Shown in pieces: positions 36,955 through 49,179 of a stretch of DNA of 64,000 nt. Numbering within the stretch: the first letter of the stretch is position 1; each line of letters opens with the position of its first letter. This stretch comes from Lactuca virosa (taxonomy: Eukaryota > Streptophyta > Magnoliopsida > Asterales > Asteraceae). The stretch spans positions 103,330,994-103,394,993 of the forward strand of contig CAKMRJ010005523.1 in the NCBI GenBank assembly GCA_928212115.1. Direction: 5' to 3'. Position numbers and translations under genes: made by a program. A model generated the notes under the pieces. It worked only from the letters and a program-made list of their open reading frames with translations, was not told where the DNA came from and did not search any database.

Positions 36955-37767
36955 ATAACATCCTTCCTTCTAACACAAGTTAAAGACTAAAGGAATTAAT
37001 ATATAGTTACATATCTATTAGAGGAATTAATATATAGTTATATATCTATTAGAACATAATTGTTAGAACTATAAATGACAATTTTTAAAAATCAATCATT
37101 CAATTTGCCAATTTTTTAAAATCAATCATTCAATTGGCAAATTATTAAAAGAAAATAATTGTTAAAAGTTAGTATTTAATATTTTTATTAGCAATAAAAT
37201 ATAAGTAACGTTAACGTATTTTCATACAAACCAACTAAAATCAAAAGAGGTTGAGTTTATACCTCTCTAACTTCGACTTTAGTGATCCGGCCATCGGCAT
37301 CTTTGTCAACCTTGAATTTATGTTTTTGAATTAGTAAACGTATTCAGATATCAATCTTTTGAATCAATTAGGGATTATGATATGAAAAACCCAATTGATT
37401 ATAATAATTAATGAACATAATTTGAATAAATATTATAAATAATCACATATCAAAGAAAGTTTGACAGCTTGAATCGAAACTTAGATCGACAACTAGATCC
37501 CAAAACTCCTTCAACTGAGCTTTGCTAATCAAGTCGCAAGTGAAATTTTGTAGCCGACTAAGTACATTGAACAATTATCCGGCGAATTCTTTTGAATCTT
37601 TGTTCATCCCTACTGGAATGACCACCTGTGAAAATAATATAAAATCCAAATCAACTAATGGAGAGATGAATGATGAAGGTAAGAATTAAGAACATTAAAA
37701 TTGAGGTATAAATTACTCATAAAGGAACCAATATTTTAGAACGACATATCCTAGAAATTGGGACAAA

Positions 37768-38144
37768 ATCAACCCATATAGCTCCCTTTTAAAGTATGTC
37801 CGTAATAATGTTGGTTTCTCCTTCGTCCTTCCTTTAACCTCGTAAATCAAAAGTCGTCAAACACTTGGCGTGGGGTACAATTTCAGATATTTTGGTATGT
37901 AAGTTTTTTTTGGGGAATAGAACTTGTTAAGGTAATTAACTTTTCGATCAACCCATAACTTTTCGATCAACCCATATAGCTCCCTTTTAAAGTATGTCCG
38001 TAATAATGTTGGTTTCTCCTTCGTCCTTCCTTTAACCTCGTAAATCAAAAGTCGTCAAACACTTGGCGTGGGGTACAATTTCAGATATTTTGGTATGTAA
38101 GTTTTTTTTGGGGAATAGAACTTGTTAAGGTAATTAACTTTTCG
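37768..38144. repeat. 198 bp-period tandem duplication, copies identical
   Basis: Copies 37768-37946 and 37966-38144 look identical over ~179 bp, joined by a ~20 bp piece that itself repeats (AACTTTTCGATCAACCCAT). The minus-strand 63-codon frame through it (KGRTKEKPTLLRTYFKRELY) has no family I recognise and is partly duplicated too; not called as a gene. The second copy's end is the outer edge of the inverted repeat that follows. Confidence 0.9.
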
Positions 38145-39379
38145 GGTTGTTCATATATAGGTAACTATCTTTTTTTTGTACACATCCAGGTAACAAACTT
38201 TTTGGAACTATTCACATATGATCATTATGACATGCTGTAGCAGGTTACATCCAGCTACATCAGGTCATAATGGTTATATGTGAACACTTTCAACAAGTTC
38301 GTTATTAGATGTGTACAAAAAAATAATTACCTAAATATTAACAAAACCAAAAGTAATAATAAATTACACGAATGGTCCCTATGGTTTGGGGGAAATTGTG
38401 CATTTGGTCCCTAACTTATTTTTTTAACTTAGATGGTCCCTACTGTTTATTTTTGTTGCGCGCTTAGTCCTTATCTTACCTAAAAAGACTATTGTGCCCT
38501 TATTAATTTATTTTTTTAATTAATTTTCTTATATATGTTTTTTTATATGTTTAAAAAAATTGATAGACCCCACATATTTGTATCTCCTCACCGTAAACCT
38601 AAAACCACATTTGAAAATTTTAATCTGGATCCCACCGGTCACCATCCTATTTTACATCCTCTTCAACCTCTATTTTCTTTCCATCTTTAGTGACATGGAA
38701 GTCTTCACCATCATTTTTTTTTGTCCTTCAACTTTGGCGAACAAACACATAACCCACTATCTCTTCACTTTAGTAGTTGTGGTGTTGGTTCGCCGGAGTT
38801 GAAGGACCGAAAAAAATGGATGGTGAAGACGTCGATGTCACTAAAGATGGAAAAAAATATAAGTTGAGGATGATGAGAGATGGGATGGTGAGAAGATACA
38901 AATATGTAGGGTCTATTAGTTTTTTTAAACATATAAAAAATACATAAATAAGAAAATTAATTAAAAATATTAAATTAATAATGACACAATAGTCTTCTTA
39001 GGTAAGACAGGGACCAAACACAACAAAAATAAATAGTAGGGACCATCCGAATTAAAAAATAAGTTAGGGACCAAACGCATAAATTCCCCCAAACCACAGG
39101 GACCATTCGTGTAATTTACTCTTACTTTTGGTTTTGTTCATGTTTGGGTAACTATTTTTCTTTTGTACACATTTAGGTAACGAACTTGTTGAAAATGTTC
39201 ACTTGTAACCATTATGACCTACTATAGCCGGATGTAACCTGCTACAGCAGGTCATAATGGTCATATGTGAACAGTTCCAAAAAGTTTGTTACCCAGACGT
39301 ATACAAAAAAAAGATAGTTACCTACATGTGAACAAATCAAAAAGTTAATTACCTTAATTAGTCCTATTCCCGTTTTTTT
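38103..39379. repeat. Large inverted repeat (foldback), arms ~0.6 kb
   Basis: Left arm 38103-38742 pairs with right arm 38788-39379 around a ~45 bp loop. Matching checkpoints: AAGGTAATTAACTTTT with AAAAGTTAATTACCTT, AATGGTCCCTATGGTTTGGG with its complement near 39095, TGGTGAAGAC near the loop. Several mismatches and indels, so not recent. The inner arms contain the common plant word 'GGTCCCTA..GTTTGGGG'. No gene inside; the short frame at 38560-38802 spans the loop. Could be a foldback or MITE pair. Confidence 0.85.
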
Positions 39380-40146
39380 AGGCAAATCATTGAACACTTG
39401 GCATACGGTGGAGACAGTCAAGCCCTAAGGCGATGGAGACAGTCAAGATGGTAGAGACCAGAGCAGACATAAAAATCAAATTAAAGGTGTGAGTGATTGT
39501 GGGGGAAATCGCTATTGTTGGCGAATTCCTCTACTGAATTTGTCGCCGATTTACAGATTGAGATGGAGTCGAAAAAGGAAGATGGAAAGGACGTATTGTA
39601 GGTATGGAAGAACAATCCTCTTATGAGGAGGTCATATGGCAGAAGATGATGATTTTGGGTGTACGGTGGGGGCTTCACAATTGTTTGATTGATGGTTTGA
39701 CAATATTTTGACCATGAGAGATTGAATCAGAGACCATGAGAGGTAGTAGTTAGCCTAATGAAACCCCTGAATAACAATTATGGTGGTAAAGTAAAAATGC
39801 AGGGGTGGGTTGAATCGATCGGTCAAAGATCAGGAAGAATCGGAGAAGGACACGTGATTGAAGGGATTAATTTTTATACCTGGTCGCTTGATAAAGCGGT
39901 GGAAAAGATGAGTCACGGAGGCGGTGGAGGACACGAGCCACAGAAGAACACGTGGAATAACATGTGTCCACCACACCGACACATCCACTCAAATGTTGAG
40001 GCAAAATATTGGGGCAAAAGCGAATATTAAAATGCTTGAGGCAAAAATGATATTACCAAAAGCTAAAGGAGATAAACTGCCAATGTTCAAAAGTTTTGTG
40101 GTTAAAGTCCTAAGCAGCAAAACTTCACTGTTCCTAAGGAACAACC

Positions 40147-40221
<75 letters not shown>

Positions 40222-40331
40222 ATAGTATGTACAAAGTAAAAAGTCAGTTTTATTTTAGAGACATAAATATATTTTTAAATATATAAATATTTCTTTTATG
40301 ATTTTAAAAGTATAAAAGATATAGATACATA
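39380..40331. other. Unassigned intergenic sequence
   Basis: Contains a 90-codon frame at 39758-40030 (MKPLNNNYGGKVKMQGW...) with no recognisable domain. A phrase near 39388 (GAACACTTGGC) resembles one in the 198 bp duplication. Otherwise nothing supported. Confidence 0.35.
40152..40221. repeat. (TA)n microsatellite
   Basis: About 35 TA units with one interruption. The Tyr-Ile frames across it on both strands are artefacts. Confidence 0.95.
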
Positions 40332-41488
40332 CACTACAAGAAATATGACTTACAGGCACACCCAAAAAGTGTGACCATATGCGTATAGTGACATTTTATT
40401 TTTTCACTGAAAGTGTGACGGAAGGTGACGTCATCGTATGGGTCTTATGATCACTTTAAAATGTAGTGTCCATATGATATGAAAACATGTGGCCGTATTA
40501 TAAAAGTGTGGCAAATGTGTACGGAATTTTGTTCCTTAAATATCCAATACTGTAGCGTTAAATCGTCAGTAGTAACATTTATTTAGTAAACGTAGTGACT
40601 GTATATCACCAACTTGCGACATTCATGATGTTTTAGTGTAGTTGTTTTCTTTTATATTGTCACACAGTTTAAATTTTATTAAGACTATTGTGTATCTTTT
40701 GTAAACATGTAATTACGGTGAGTATGACCATGTTTGCTAAATGGCCACATGTAATTACTTCAATAAGTGGCGAATTGCTAATTATTAGTCACAAAAAACA
40801 ATCAATTTTTGTGACTATAACCTATCGTATAGAGACACACAATTAAGTGAAATACAATCATAAGTATTATAAAGACACACATTTTGTTAAAATTAAGGAC
40901 TATTCGGTATCATATTAAGACTATTGGGTATATTTTAGACACATATAATTACGGTGAACATGTCCATGTTCGGTAAATGGACACATATAATTAATGATGT
41001 AAGTGACGATTTGCTAGTATTTAGTCTCAACAACAATCAATTATGGTATTTATTTGCCACATAAATTATTTTTCATGTTGTTGTTGTTTAACTTAGTCAC
41101 AAAAACTTTAGAATAACATCATTTTAAATCAACTGTAGACTCATAATTCTTGTATATTATGGCTATTGTTAACCATTTAGCCACACGTTAAAAAATGATG
41201 TAAAGTAACCATTGTATAATTTGAGACATTGAAAACCTATAAAACATGACCAAATTTATATTAAAGCCACTTTAATTTAATATTTATTGTTACTTTTTCT
41301 ACATTGTAGACACATCAAAATAATTTAAATTAAAGTAACCAAACCCAATAATATGAAACAAAAGCAAAATTCATAATTTGATATTAGTAATAATTGAAAT
41401 CCAAATCCATACATTAAATTCCTAATTAAAATACCAAAAAAAAAAGAAAATTGTCCTAATTTCAAGAATTTAAATAACGGTAAAAAAA

Positions 41489-42077
41489 TCAAACACATCA
41501 TAAACCAAAACATAAACATAACTAGGCATTCATCTTATTTGTATTGCTCATTGTCTTCTTGAGAAGGGAATGAGATGATATGTAAGTTGGTTTCCTTTTC
41601 TTTGAGTTTTGATGTTGATGTTCTTGATGTGATATAATTTTTGGTACCTATAACAACATTGAAACAAAAAATGAGTTCATCAAAAACTTAGTATACTACT
41701 TTATGAAGAAAATAAAGTGTAATGCACAAAGTAGTGAACATAATTAAACAACCCTTTGACTCGGTTTGCACAAGGTATTTTGGCCATGGAACAAAAGTTT
41801 TATATGCATCCTCAACTAATGTGAATAAAGCAAAAACATCATAAACACAAAAACTAGACGTAACTAGGCATTCATCTTGTTGGTAATGCTCCTTGTCTTC
41901 TTAAGAAGGCTATGAGATGATATATAAGTTGGTTTCCGCCTCTTTGAGTTTTGAAGTTCATGGTGTTGAGGTGATATCATATTTAGTACCTATACCAACA
42001 ACATTGAAACAAAAAATGAGTACATTAAAAACTTAGTAGAGTAGTTTATCAAGGAAGAAAGTGTAATGCACAAAGTA
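41489..42077. repeat. Direct duplication (~245 bp units) within CACTA element
   Basis: Units about 41489-41734 and 41830-42077 share CTAGGCATTCATCTT, GAGATGATAT-TAAGTTGG and AAGTGTAATGCACAAAGTA. Diverged by substitutions and small indels. Not coding. Confidence 0.8.
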
Positions 42078-43340
42078 TATCAGGAATTGCAGTTGCAGAC
42101 TTAGTTTGAATTGTTATTTGGTGATTTTTGCAATTGCCTAAAAAGAGTGAAGTCCCAAATGAAAAATCAGAAATTAGTACAAAAAAAAGATAACAACGAA
42201 TTTGTGAAGTGATGACATACCAGTGTTAATGATTCCTCTGGTGGATCTTTGGTCGTTGAAATCATAACAACCCATGATGCAATCTAATAGAACCAATGCA
42301 AATTTTTTGATAACAGCCTAAGAACCGTGTAAATCATCATAGCTCAAAACCTATAAATTCATATGCTATTTTCACCAAGAACAAAGAAAACTGATATTTC
42401 AATATTTGCAGAGTACATACCCTTCATAGTACTTAAGTTACATGGTAGAAACCCTTCATCGAAAGTAGATACACATTATAGCATTTGAGATTCATAGTAG
42501 TTAGGCATACATGTCTTTCAATTAGTGTAGAGATAAGTACCTATATCACATTGATAATGGCCATTTAAAATATTTATAAAAACTGAACACAAATAGCTCA
42601 TTCCATTAATGAATGTAAGAACAAATTAATACCTCATGGTCCTTTGTGCTTCCCTCATGCTTGAAAAAGCTTCCACTGGAAAAGAGAAACAAAGATCAAA
42701 ATATTTTATACAACATATAAAACAGTAACTTAGTTCATTCAGGCATTGCTAATTAATTTTGACACATAAAAAAATAAACAAGCATTATGCTTGCCTAGTT
42801 CTACCACCTGCTGAAAAAAGAACTAAATAAGGTAAAAGTCAAAAAGCTAGCTTGGATTATCAAACAAATAAACATATGTATAAAGAATCTACATAAAGAA
42901 ATTAAGTAATTTAGCACCCATAGCCAATGCAATTGGAGGACCAAATATCAACAAAACATTTGATCCAAAGAAATTTGGTAGAAATATAATCTATTTTTAT
43001 GTAGATACTTAATTTGGAGTGCCTATTGGCCAACGACTCACACAGACTGGAAATTGTATCTTCCTCCTCAGTAGATATGTTTCCACTTTTTGATTCCAAC
43101 CCCACATACTCTGAGTGCAATAGTCCAAAAGTTGTTATGAAACTTGTAACAATAAATAGATTGATATGGGAATTATGCTAATTCATATAACCCAAATCTT
43201 ATTTGCAAGTTCTCTAACAAAAACAATGTTATATTTATTCAATTATTGCATAGCATGCGTCACAACCAGAATCAACATCGCTACCTTCATTTAACATATT
43301 TTTTTTTGAAATTAGGGCATACACATATCTACTTGCATTT
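42078..43340. other. CACTA interior, unassigned
   Basis: AT-rich; a 69-codon minus-strand frame at 42911-43120 (contains STEEEDTISSLCESLANRHS) has no recognised family. It might be an exon of a degraded element protein, but no support was found. Confidence 0.3.
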
Positions 43341-43916
43341 AAGAGAATAATTTCTTGAAAATAGGCATCACTTAATGTTACCTTCACCGTCACACTCGTT
43401 TATAATCCAATCTAGACAATATCTGTTCAGGCACCAAGTAAAACACGATTTTAGGAAGCAAAAAACTTACCGAAAGGGTGATGTCGGAGTGGCGGTCTTG
43501 GCAGAGTGGTGGTGGTGGCGGAGTGAAGGTGTTGGCCGCAGGAGGTTAAAGGAATGTCGATGGAAGTGGGAGACATTCGATTTTGTGGATGTCGATGGGT
43601 ATTAGGGGCAAAAGGGGCATGAGGCGTTTAACAGAATAATTTCTTCAAAATAGGCATCACTTAATATTACCTTCACTGTCACACTCGTTTATAATCCAAG
43701 CTAGACAATATCTGTTCAGGCACCAAGTAAAACACGATTTTAGGAAGCAAAAAACTTACCGAAAGGGTGATGTCGGAGTGGCGGTCTTGGCAGAGTGGTG
43801 GTGCTTGCGGAGTGAAGGTGCTAGCCACAGGAGGTTAAAGGAATGTCGATGGAAGCGATAGACATTCGATTTTGTGGATGTCGATGGGTATTAGGGCAAA
43901 AAGGGAATGAGGCGTT
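43341..43916. repeat. Tandem duplication, two ~288 bp units
   Basis: Units 43341-43628 and 43629-43916 are highly similar (CAGGCACCAAGTAAAACACG, GGAGTGGCGGTCTTGGCAGA). A partial third copy of the tail (GAGGCGTTTTTCATTAAGAT) occurs at 43911 and again near 44006. The 76-codon frame in unit 1 is not preserved in unit 2. Confidence 0.9.
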
Positions 43917-44499
43917 TTTCATTAAGATACCGACCCAAGTGGTTGCACCAAAAGGATAAGAGGAGTATCTAATTTTTATTGGAAATTTTTATTGCAAAAG
44001 GGGAATGAGGCGTTTTTCATTAAGATACCGACCCAAGGCGTTTTTCAAACATTGAAAATTTTCTGTTAAAATGGAATTATTTTTCTTAATACACTTCACA
44101 TGCAATGCCATACGAAATTTTTATTTAATTTTCTTGCAAATACTATTATTTCATATGTGTTCAAATATTTGATTAATAGTATAAGTCATCAATGCACATG
44201 GAAAATACAAATTCACGGGTCAACCAAAGAGAACAATTACGCGAGCCCGCTAGACCGCCTTGGACAGAATCCTAACCCAACAATACCACCCTAACCCATC
44301 GTTGATCACCGTCTTGATGACTCAGTTCTCCCTTAGGGTGATATGTGATATTGGTAGGTTATGTGGGCATAAAGTGGGTAGGTAGGATGGTGGTTGAAAT
44401 TTAAAATTTATCTAAAACAATTACCATATTTAAAATAAAGCAATAATTTATTAGACTCAAAATATATAAAATGAAAATTGGATTAAACATAAAATAGAA

Positions 44500-45420
44500 A
44501 ACAAAATGTACAGGAATAGGGGTATAAGTATGGGTGTTTAGGGTATGGGTATAGGTATAGAGGTGGGGTGACGATAGGTCTATGAGTTGTGGTTAGGATG
44601 ATCATGTAGGTGTAGTGTGAGGGTTGGATTTGAGGTGTGTGTGGGGTAGGCGTGTGTAGGTGGTGTATGTTATATAGGGGTAAATATTTCTTGTAATGGG
44701 AGTGGGGATGTAGATGTAGGACGATGTGGGGTGTGGGGATAGGATGGTGGGTGTATGATGTGGAGGTGAGGTGAGATAGATATGGGGTGACATAAACGTC
44801 CGTATGGGCTTGTAGGAATAAGCATATAAATATGGGTATGTGAGGGTATAGGTATAGGTATTGGTGTAGGCATATGGTAAGGGTGAACGTGGTTGGCACT
44901 AGAATATCTATGGGATGGGGTTGGGTGAGCATGTGGTCACCCATCCCTACCATCACAACTACCCATCTATACGTACAAACCCATATGTATACCCTACCCT
45001 ATATAAAATCCATATACTCACCCTTACATACCCAAATACTCACCCTTCCATACCCAAACCCATATCTACCTACATATACACCCACACCCACCTACCTATA
45101 TACCATCTACCTTTAACGACCTAGGCATGTCCACCTAAACCTAAGCCTACACCCATACACCTAACATCCACTCCTATTTTGTACACCATACCCCATCCCT
45201 ACCACCACAACCGTCCAACCCCACCTGCAAACTTACACCAACACCCTACCATATCCCAAATCCCTTTATCCACCTACATCATCCCACTCACACCCTACAA
45301 TCTTACCCCCACAAACACCCTTATATCCACTCTGACCCACCCTCACCCATACCTAAAACCACCCACCTCACCACACTCCCACTTACACCCTAACACCTAT
45401 CAACACCCATAATTACACCT
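44500..45420. repeat. Satellite-like block with a strand-composition switch
   Basis: 44500-44935 is G-rich and C-poor on the plus strand (GGTATGGGTATAGGTATAG type words). 44938-45420 is C-rich and almost G-free (CCCATATCTACCTACATATA type words). The two halves look like inverted copies of one degenerate C/T/A repeat. All frames here (Pro/His/Thr/Tyr-rich) are translations of the repeat. Confidence 0.85.
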
Positions 45421-48200
45421 TCCATTAATGTTTTTATTGATTAGTTGCAAATTGTTGAAATTCAACAATAGTATTTTTTTTGTTAACTTTTTTATAATTA
45501 CATATTTATATCAATATATTTCGAGTCTTCCCTTCACCGTGTTGTATTTGTTTAAAATCCAAAAAAATTTGAGTCATCGCTTTAACAATAAAATACTTAT
45601 ATTAACAAAAAAATATTAAAAGCAAAATAGAATTAAAGATTTATGTCTTATTTTAGATTTTCTACTTATATCTCATTTATTTTTTTCAACATAATAACTT
45701 TAATTTTTTTTTCACTAAAATTAGACTTCCCACCAATTTTTCACTAAAAATAAATTCCCCCCAAATTGGCCCCCAAAAATCCAAACTCTCTCCGAGCGTG
45801 TCCCTCATTCCCTCTCTCCTTCGCTTTTCCTAAAAATCGAGAAACTAAAATCCACGATTGTCTCTCCTCTATTACTTTGCATCTGTCAAACCTATCCATC
45901 GATCCCTTGCTATCGAACACGTCTGCCACTTCATCCGATTGGGCATTGGTGCACAAAGTTGGGCGCCACTTCACGCTGTGTCTTCCTCGTGAATTCAAAT
46001 TTCTGACTAGAGCATGAACCATCCGACTAGGTATTTATATATGTAGCTGACTCAACACCGAAAAATTCTGCAACTCCTTCTCACTCTATTTATTAACACT
46101 GGTAGTATAACATACGAATCCCTAACATCACATCATACTAATACGATTTAGGTGTATGTATATGTTAGTTTTATGAATTTAGCGATATATTGTATCTGCG
46201 ATTGACAACCCATTGTAATGCTTCATCAAAAAATTTCAATTCAGATGTTAATTTAGTAAGGAAAACTAAGGCAATAAGCATATATTTTCTTTGGAGTTCT
46301 CATAGCATAACACATTAAATTGCATCGAAACTTTGAAATTTCTATATTTCTTCGAACTACTACCTGATTTTAGTCCTAGAAAACTGTATGTTTGTAGTTT
46401 TAATGCTTTATACAATTTGATTATGATGAAATGCCAAGATTTCCTCAAGCCCCACCATCTCTCCGGATGACTTTGTATTTATGAGTTTATTTGAACTATA
46501 TTTGTTGGATTTGGTTGAGATTCAATCGGAGCATGATTTCTAAGGGCATCAGTTCATATGGTAATTTTGTGTTTTGTTATAATTTATAAAATAGGTCTAT
46601 TAATGATCGTACTTGGTTATGGTGGTTTTCTTTTATAACTTACAATTTGTGTAATTATGTAATACATGGTATGATTCTTTGATAGTCTAGATAATGTATC
46701 TCTTGTTTCTTGTTTTTGATTTTTTGGGAATACCTAAGCAATTGGAAAGTTTTAAATGACTATTTGTTAATTTTACATTATATATGGTAAATAATATGAT
46801 TTGTTTGTTAATTTTACATTCTAATATTATATTTTCACTATACAAGGTTGTCCTGTTGTCTATTTGTTATTCTTCTCCATCTATAAACTTATTGGTGCTT
46901 CCTTTTTTTTTTTGTCTAAATTCCCTATTCCCTCTCAAGAAAATGCATGCAAGGAAGACCACAAATGAGTAAATTCACAAATCCCTTTTATGATTTAGTG
47001 ATTTTCAAGTTAATCATATCCTAATACTTACACATATTTCATATGAAACTTCAATATGTCATGCTTTAAATTTGTAGCAATATTGTTATTCAATCTTTTA
47101 ACATATTATAATCTTTACTTTTGTTTGCAGAAGGTAAAGGCCAAACCTTCATCCTAGTGTTTTGTCGTGAAAGGATTCTAAGAAGTATCTTATTTGAAGG
47201 TAATTTCAACCCACAAACATATAACCTCCTTCAACATTATGATTATTTTAAGGTATTTTTTTTACTCTTTTAGTATGTTAAAGATAAACCATTTCGATAT
47301 AGGTCTTGATAGATGTATGCAATACTTTGTGTTTCGCTCTCGAGTTTTCAAAAAAGGATAGTTGCTTCCATAAAAGATAAGAAAATGTTTCTTGGAAGTT
47401 TGTTTGGAAGTTTGTGTCAGTATGCATGCTAGTAACTACTCCGTATGGTGTCTCAGCCCCAAATTGACAATATTACCCTTATTATTTTTCTTAGTTTAAA
47501 AAATTGGTGTTTAGATATAATTATAAGATTTTAGTATATGTTAATATCCTTTTAATTGTATTGTTTTAGCACAATGCTGTCAATTCATATTTAATACAAT
47601 TTATCTACTTAGTCATTCAATTTTTCATTGTCTTTTTGAAAAGTGTGATCAGAAGTTGAAAAGGGGCATTTTAAAGTTGAATGCTATTGCTGGTATTCTC
47701 TATGTGGAGCTGTTTTGGTTTGGATTTTCAACTCTAAAATGGAATATAATAAGAAAACTGGGACTATTTTACTACAAAAGGGCAATATGGTCTTTTACAT
47801 TTTGTGGGGTTCATGATGCAGAAATTGGTACAAACCGTAGTAACAATTTACGTCCCCTTCAAACTGGGACTATTTTACCACCCTATGGTGTATGATCTGG
47901 TGCAATTAAAAGAATAGATGACAAAAAGGGCAATTTGGTCCTTTCTTATAGATCTTATTCAATATAACTATATTGTTATTTGTTTTTGTTTTTATTATTT
48001 TTATTTTTTTTGTTTGTTCATTTTTTATTCTGCCAAATGATATCAAAGATAAAAATGGTCAAATTTATGAGTCTTCCAAAAAGTCTAAAATTGTTTTTCT
48101 TTTCTAAAGACTATTCTTTAAACTTACAAATACAATAGTACAACCAGAATGAACATTACATAATTATAGTAACATATTCAATGAACAACCCCTAATTATA
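45421..48200. other. CACTA interior, unassigned right part
   Basis: AT-rich with T-runs. An 83-codon plus-strand frame at 45766-46017 (MAPKNPNSLRACPSFPLSF...) in a locally less AT-rich patch has no known domain; it could be a captured exon or chance. A phrase 'AACTGGGACTATTTTAC' recurs at about 47756 and 47860. Nothing else supported. Confidence 0.3.
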
Positions 48201-48682
48201 CCGATAAGAAATTATTGTTCTTTTTACAACTATATTTACATATAGACACGTATAATAGCTGTAATCATAACTAAATGCTACCTACACTCACAATATTTGT
48301 TTCTTCTCAAAGCCAATTCATCATATTTTGACACACATAATAAAAGGTACATGACCATAAACAACCAATACTAACTTGTTTTTCTTTTCTTGCGTTAACT
48401 AAGTACAACTAGTACATAATCGCCCTATGGACACATTAATATTTAGTGTGACCATATGTATCACCTTTTAGCTACTTTGTCTATTATGTGTCTAAAAAGA
48501 CACCAGGTATAATTAAGTGTGGTTAAAGTTTTGATTATCTATAAAATAGCCACACAAACTAATTTAAATGTATCCAAAAACAGTTTGTAAATTTTTTTAA
48601 TGACCTTTGGCCACACTTTTAATAAAAAATATGACAGGCTATTTTTCGGAATGTGTGACCGTAGGTCATTTTTGTACTAGTG

Positions 48683-49174
48683 ATATCTTTTAAACTTCTA
48701 AAAAACATAAAAGTATGTTTTGCTGTGAATACATATTTTTTTCCGTATTTTCAATATAAATACAACTTTTATGTATTATTAATACTAATACGTAATTGTT
48801 TCATATTTTTAAAGTATAAATACATTTTTAAAGGTGTTTCTATATTTAAAAATGTATTTATACACTTAAAAACATATTTATATTTTTAAAAAAGTATTTT
48901 CTAGATTTAATAATGTACTTATATAATCAAATATAAAAAATATATTTTTAAGTGAATAAATAGACAAATTACATTTTAAATGTATAAATACCTTTAAATT
49001 CACACAAAATAAGTATTTTATGTTTTTTTGGAAGTTTCAAAGATATGTATCTATATATTTTATACTTTTAAAATAGTAAAAGATATATTTATATGTTTAT
49101 GCCTTTTAAATATAAATAAATACATTTTTACTCTAAAAATACAATTTTCAATGTGAAAATACGTTTTAAAGGTT
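48683..49174. other. AT-rich spacer, target of Tekay-2
   Basis: Loose repeats of TAAAAATGTATTTATA. The same character resumes at 61230 after Tekay-2, showing that one AT-rich stretch was split by the insertion. Confidence 0.6.
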
Positions 49175-49179
49175 TACAT

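Larger units (their letters stand above)
34794..37625 (-). pseudogene. Respiratory burst oxidase homolog (RBOH) EF-hand region, pseudogene
   Basis: Three exons on the minus strand match the cytosolic EF-hand region of plant NADPH oxidases. Exon A 37446-37625, 60 codons: GMNKDSKEFAG, stop, then SKAQLKEFWDLVVDLSF and QTFFDM. Exon B 37263-37310, 16 codons: VDKDADGRITKVEVRE, a full EF-hand loop. Exon C ~34794-34909: SLSASTNNLSNI, stop, KQADEYTALIIEELDPDN. Exon A has a CAG acceptor and exon B a GT donor, so this is a genomic, not a processed, copy. Damage: stops in A and C, donor of A apparently lacking a G, and no FAD/NADPH-binding or transmembrane part. A hAT-like element sits in the B-C intron and an LTR just beyond exon C. 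Family match confident; no function possible. Confidence 0.85.
40332..48682. mobile_element. CACTA (En/Spm) element without recognisable transposase
   Basis: Left end CACTACAAGAAATATGAC at 40332; right end ...TTTTTGTACTAGTG at 48682, i.e. CACTAGTACAAAAATGAC inverted. The inverted match continues for ~30 bp. The 3 bp TSD ATA is perfect (40329-40331 and 48683-48685). Subterminal regions (40350-41300 and 48200-48670) carry many TGTGACCATATG / TGGCCACA words in both orientations, the usual transposase-binding landscape. Length 8351 bp. No TNP2 or TnpA motif was found, so it looks non-autonomous. The interior contains direct duplications, a skewed satellite-like block and unassigned sequence. Confidence 0.88.

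Noticed and set aside
39924..40286. 120-codon frame
   Set aside because: Half of it is Tyr-Ile from a TA microsatellite.
44483..45412. Multiple His/Pro/Thr/Tyr-rich frames
   Set aside because: Skewed simple repeats keep frames open by lacking stop words; not genes.
44500..45420. Possible interstitial telomere repeat
   Set aside because: Words are TACCC/TATGGGT-like but never a run of TTTAGGG or CCCTAAA.
48680..48889. 69-codon Lys/Tyr/Phe-rich frame
   Set aside because: AT-rich repeat translation in the Tekay-2 target spacer.
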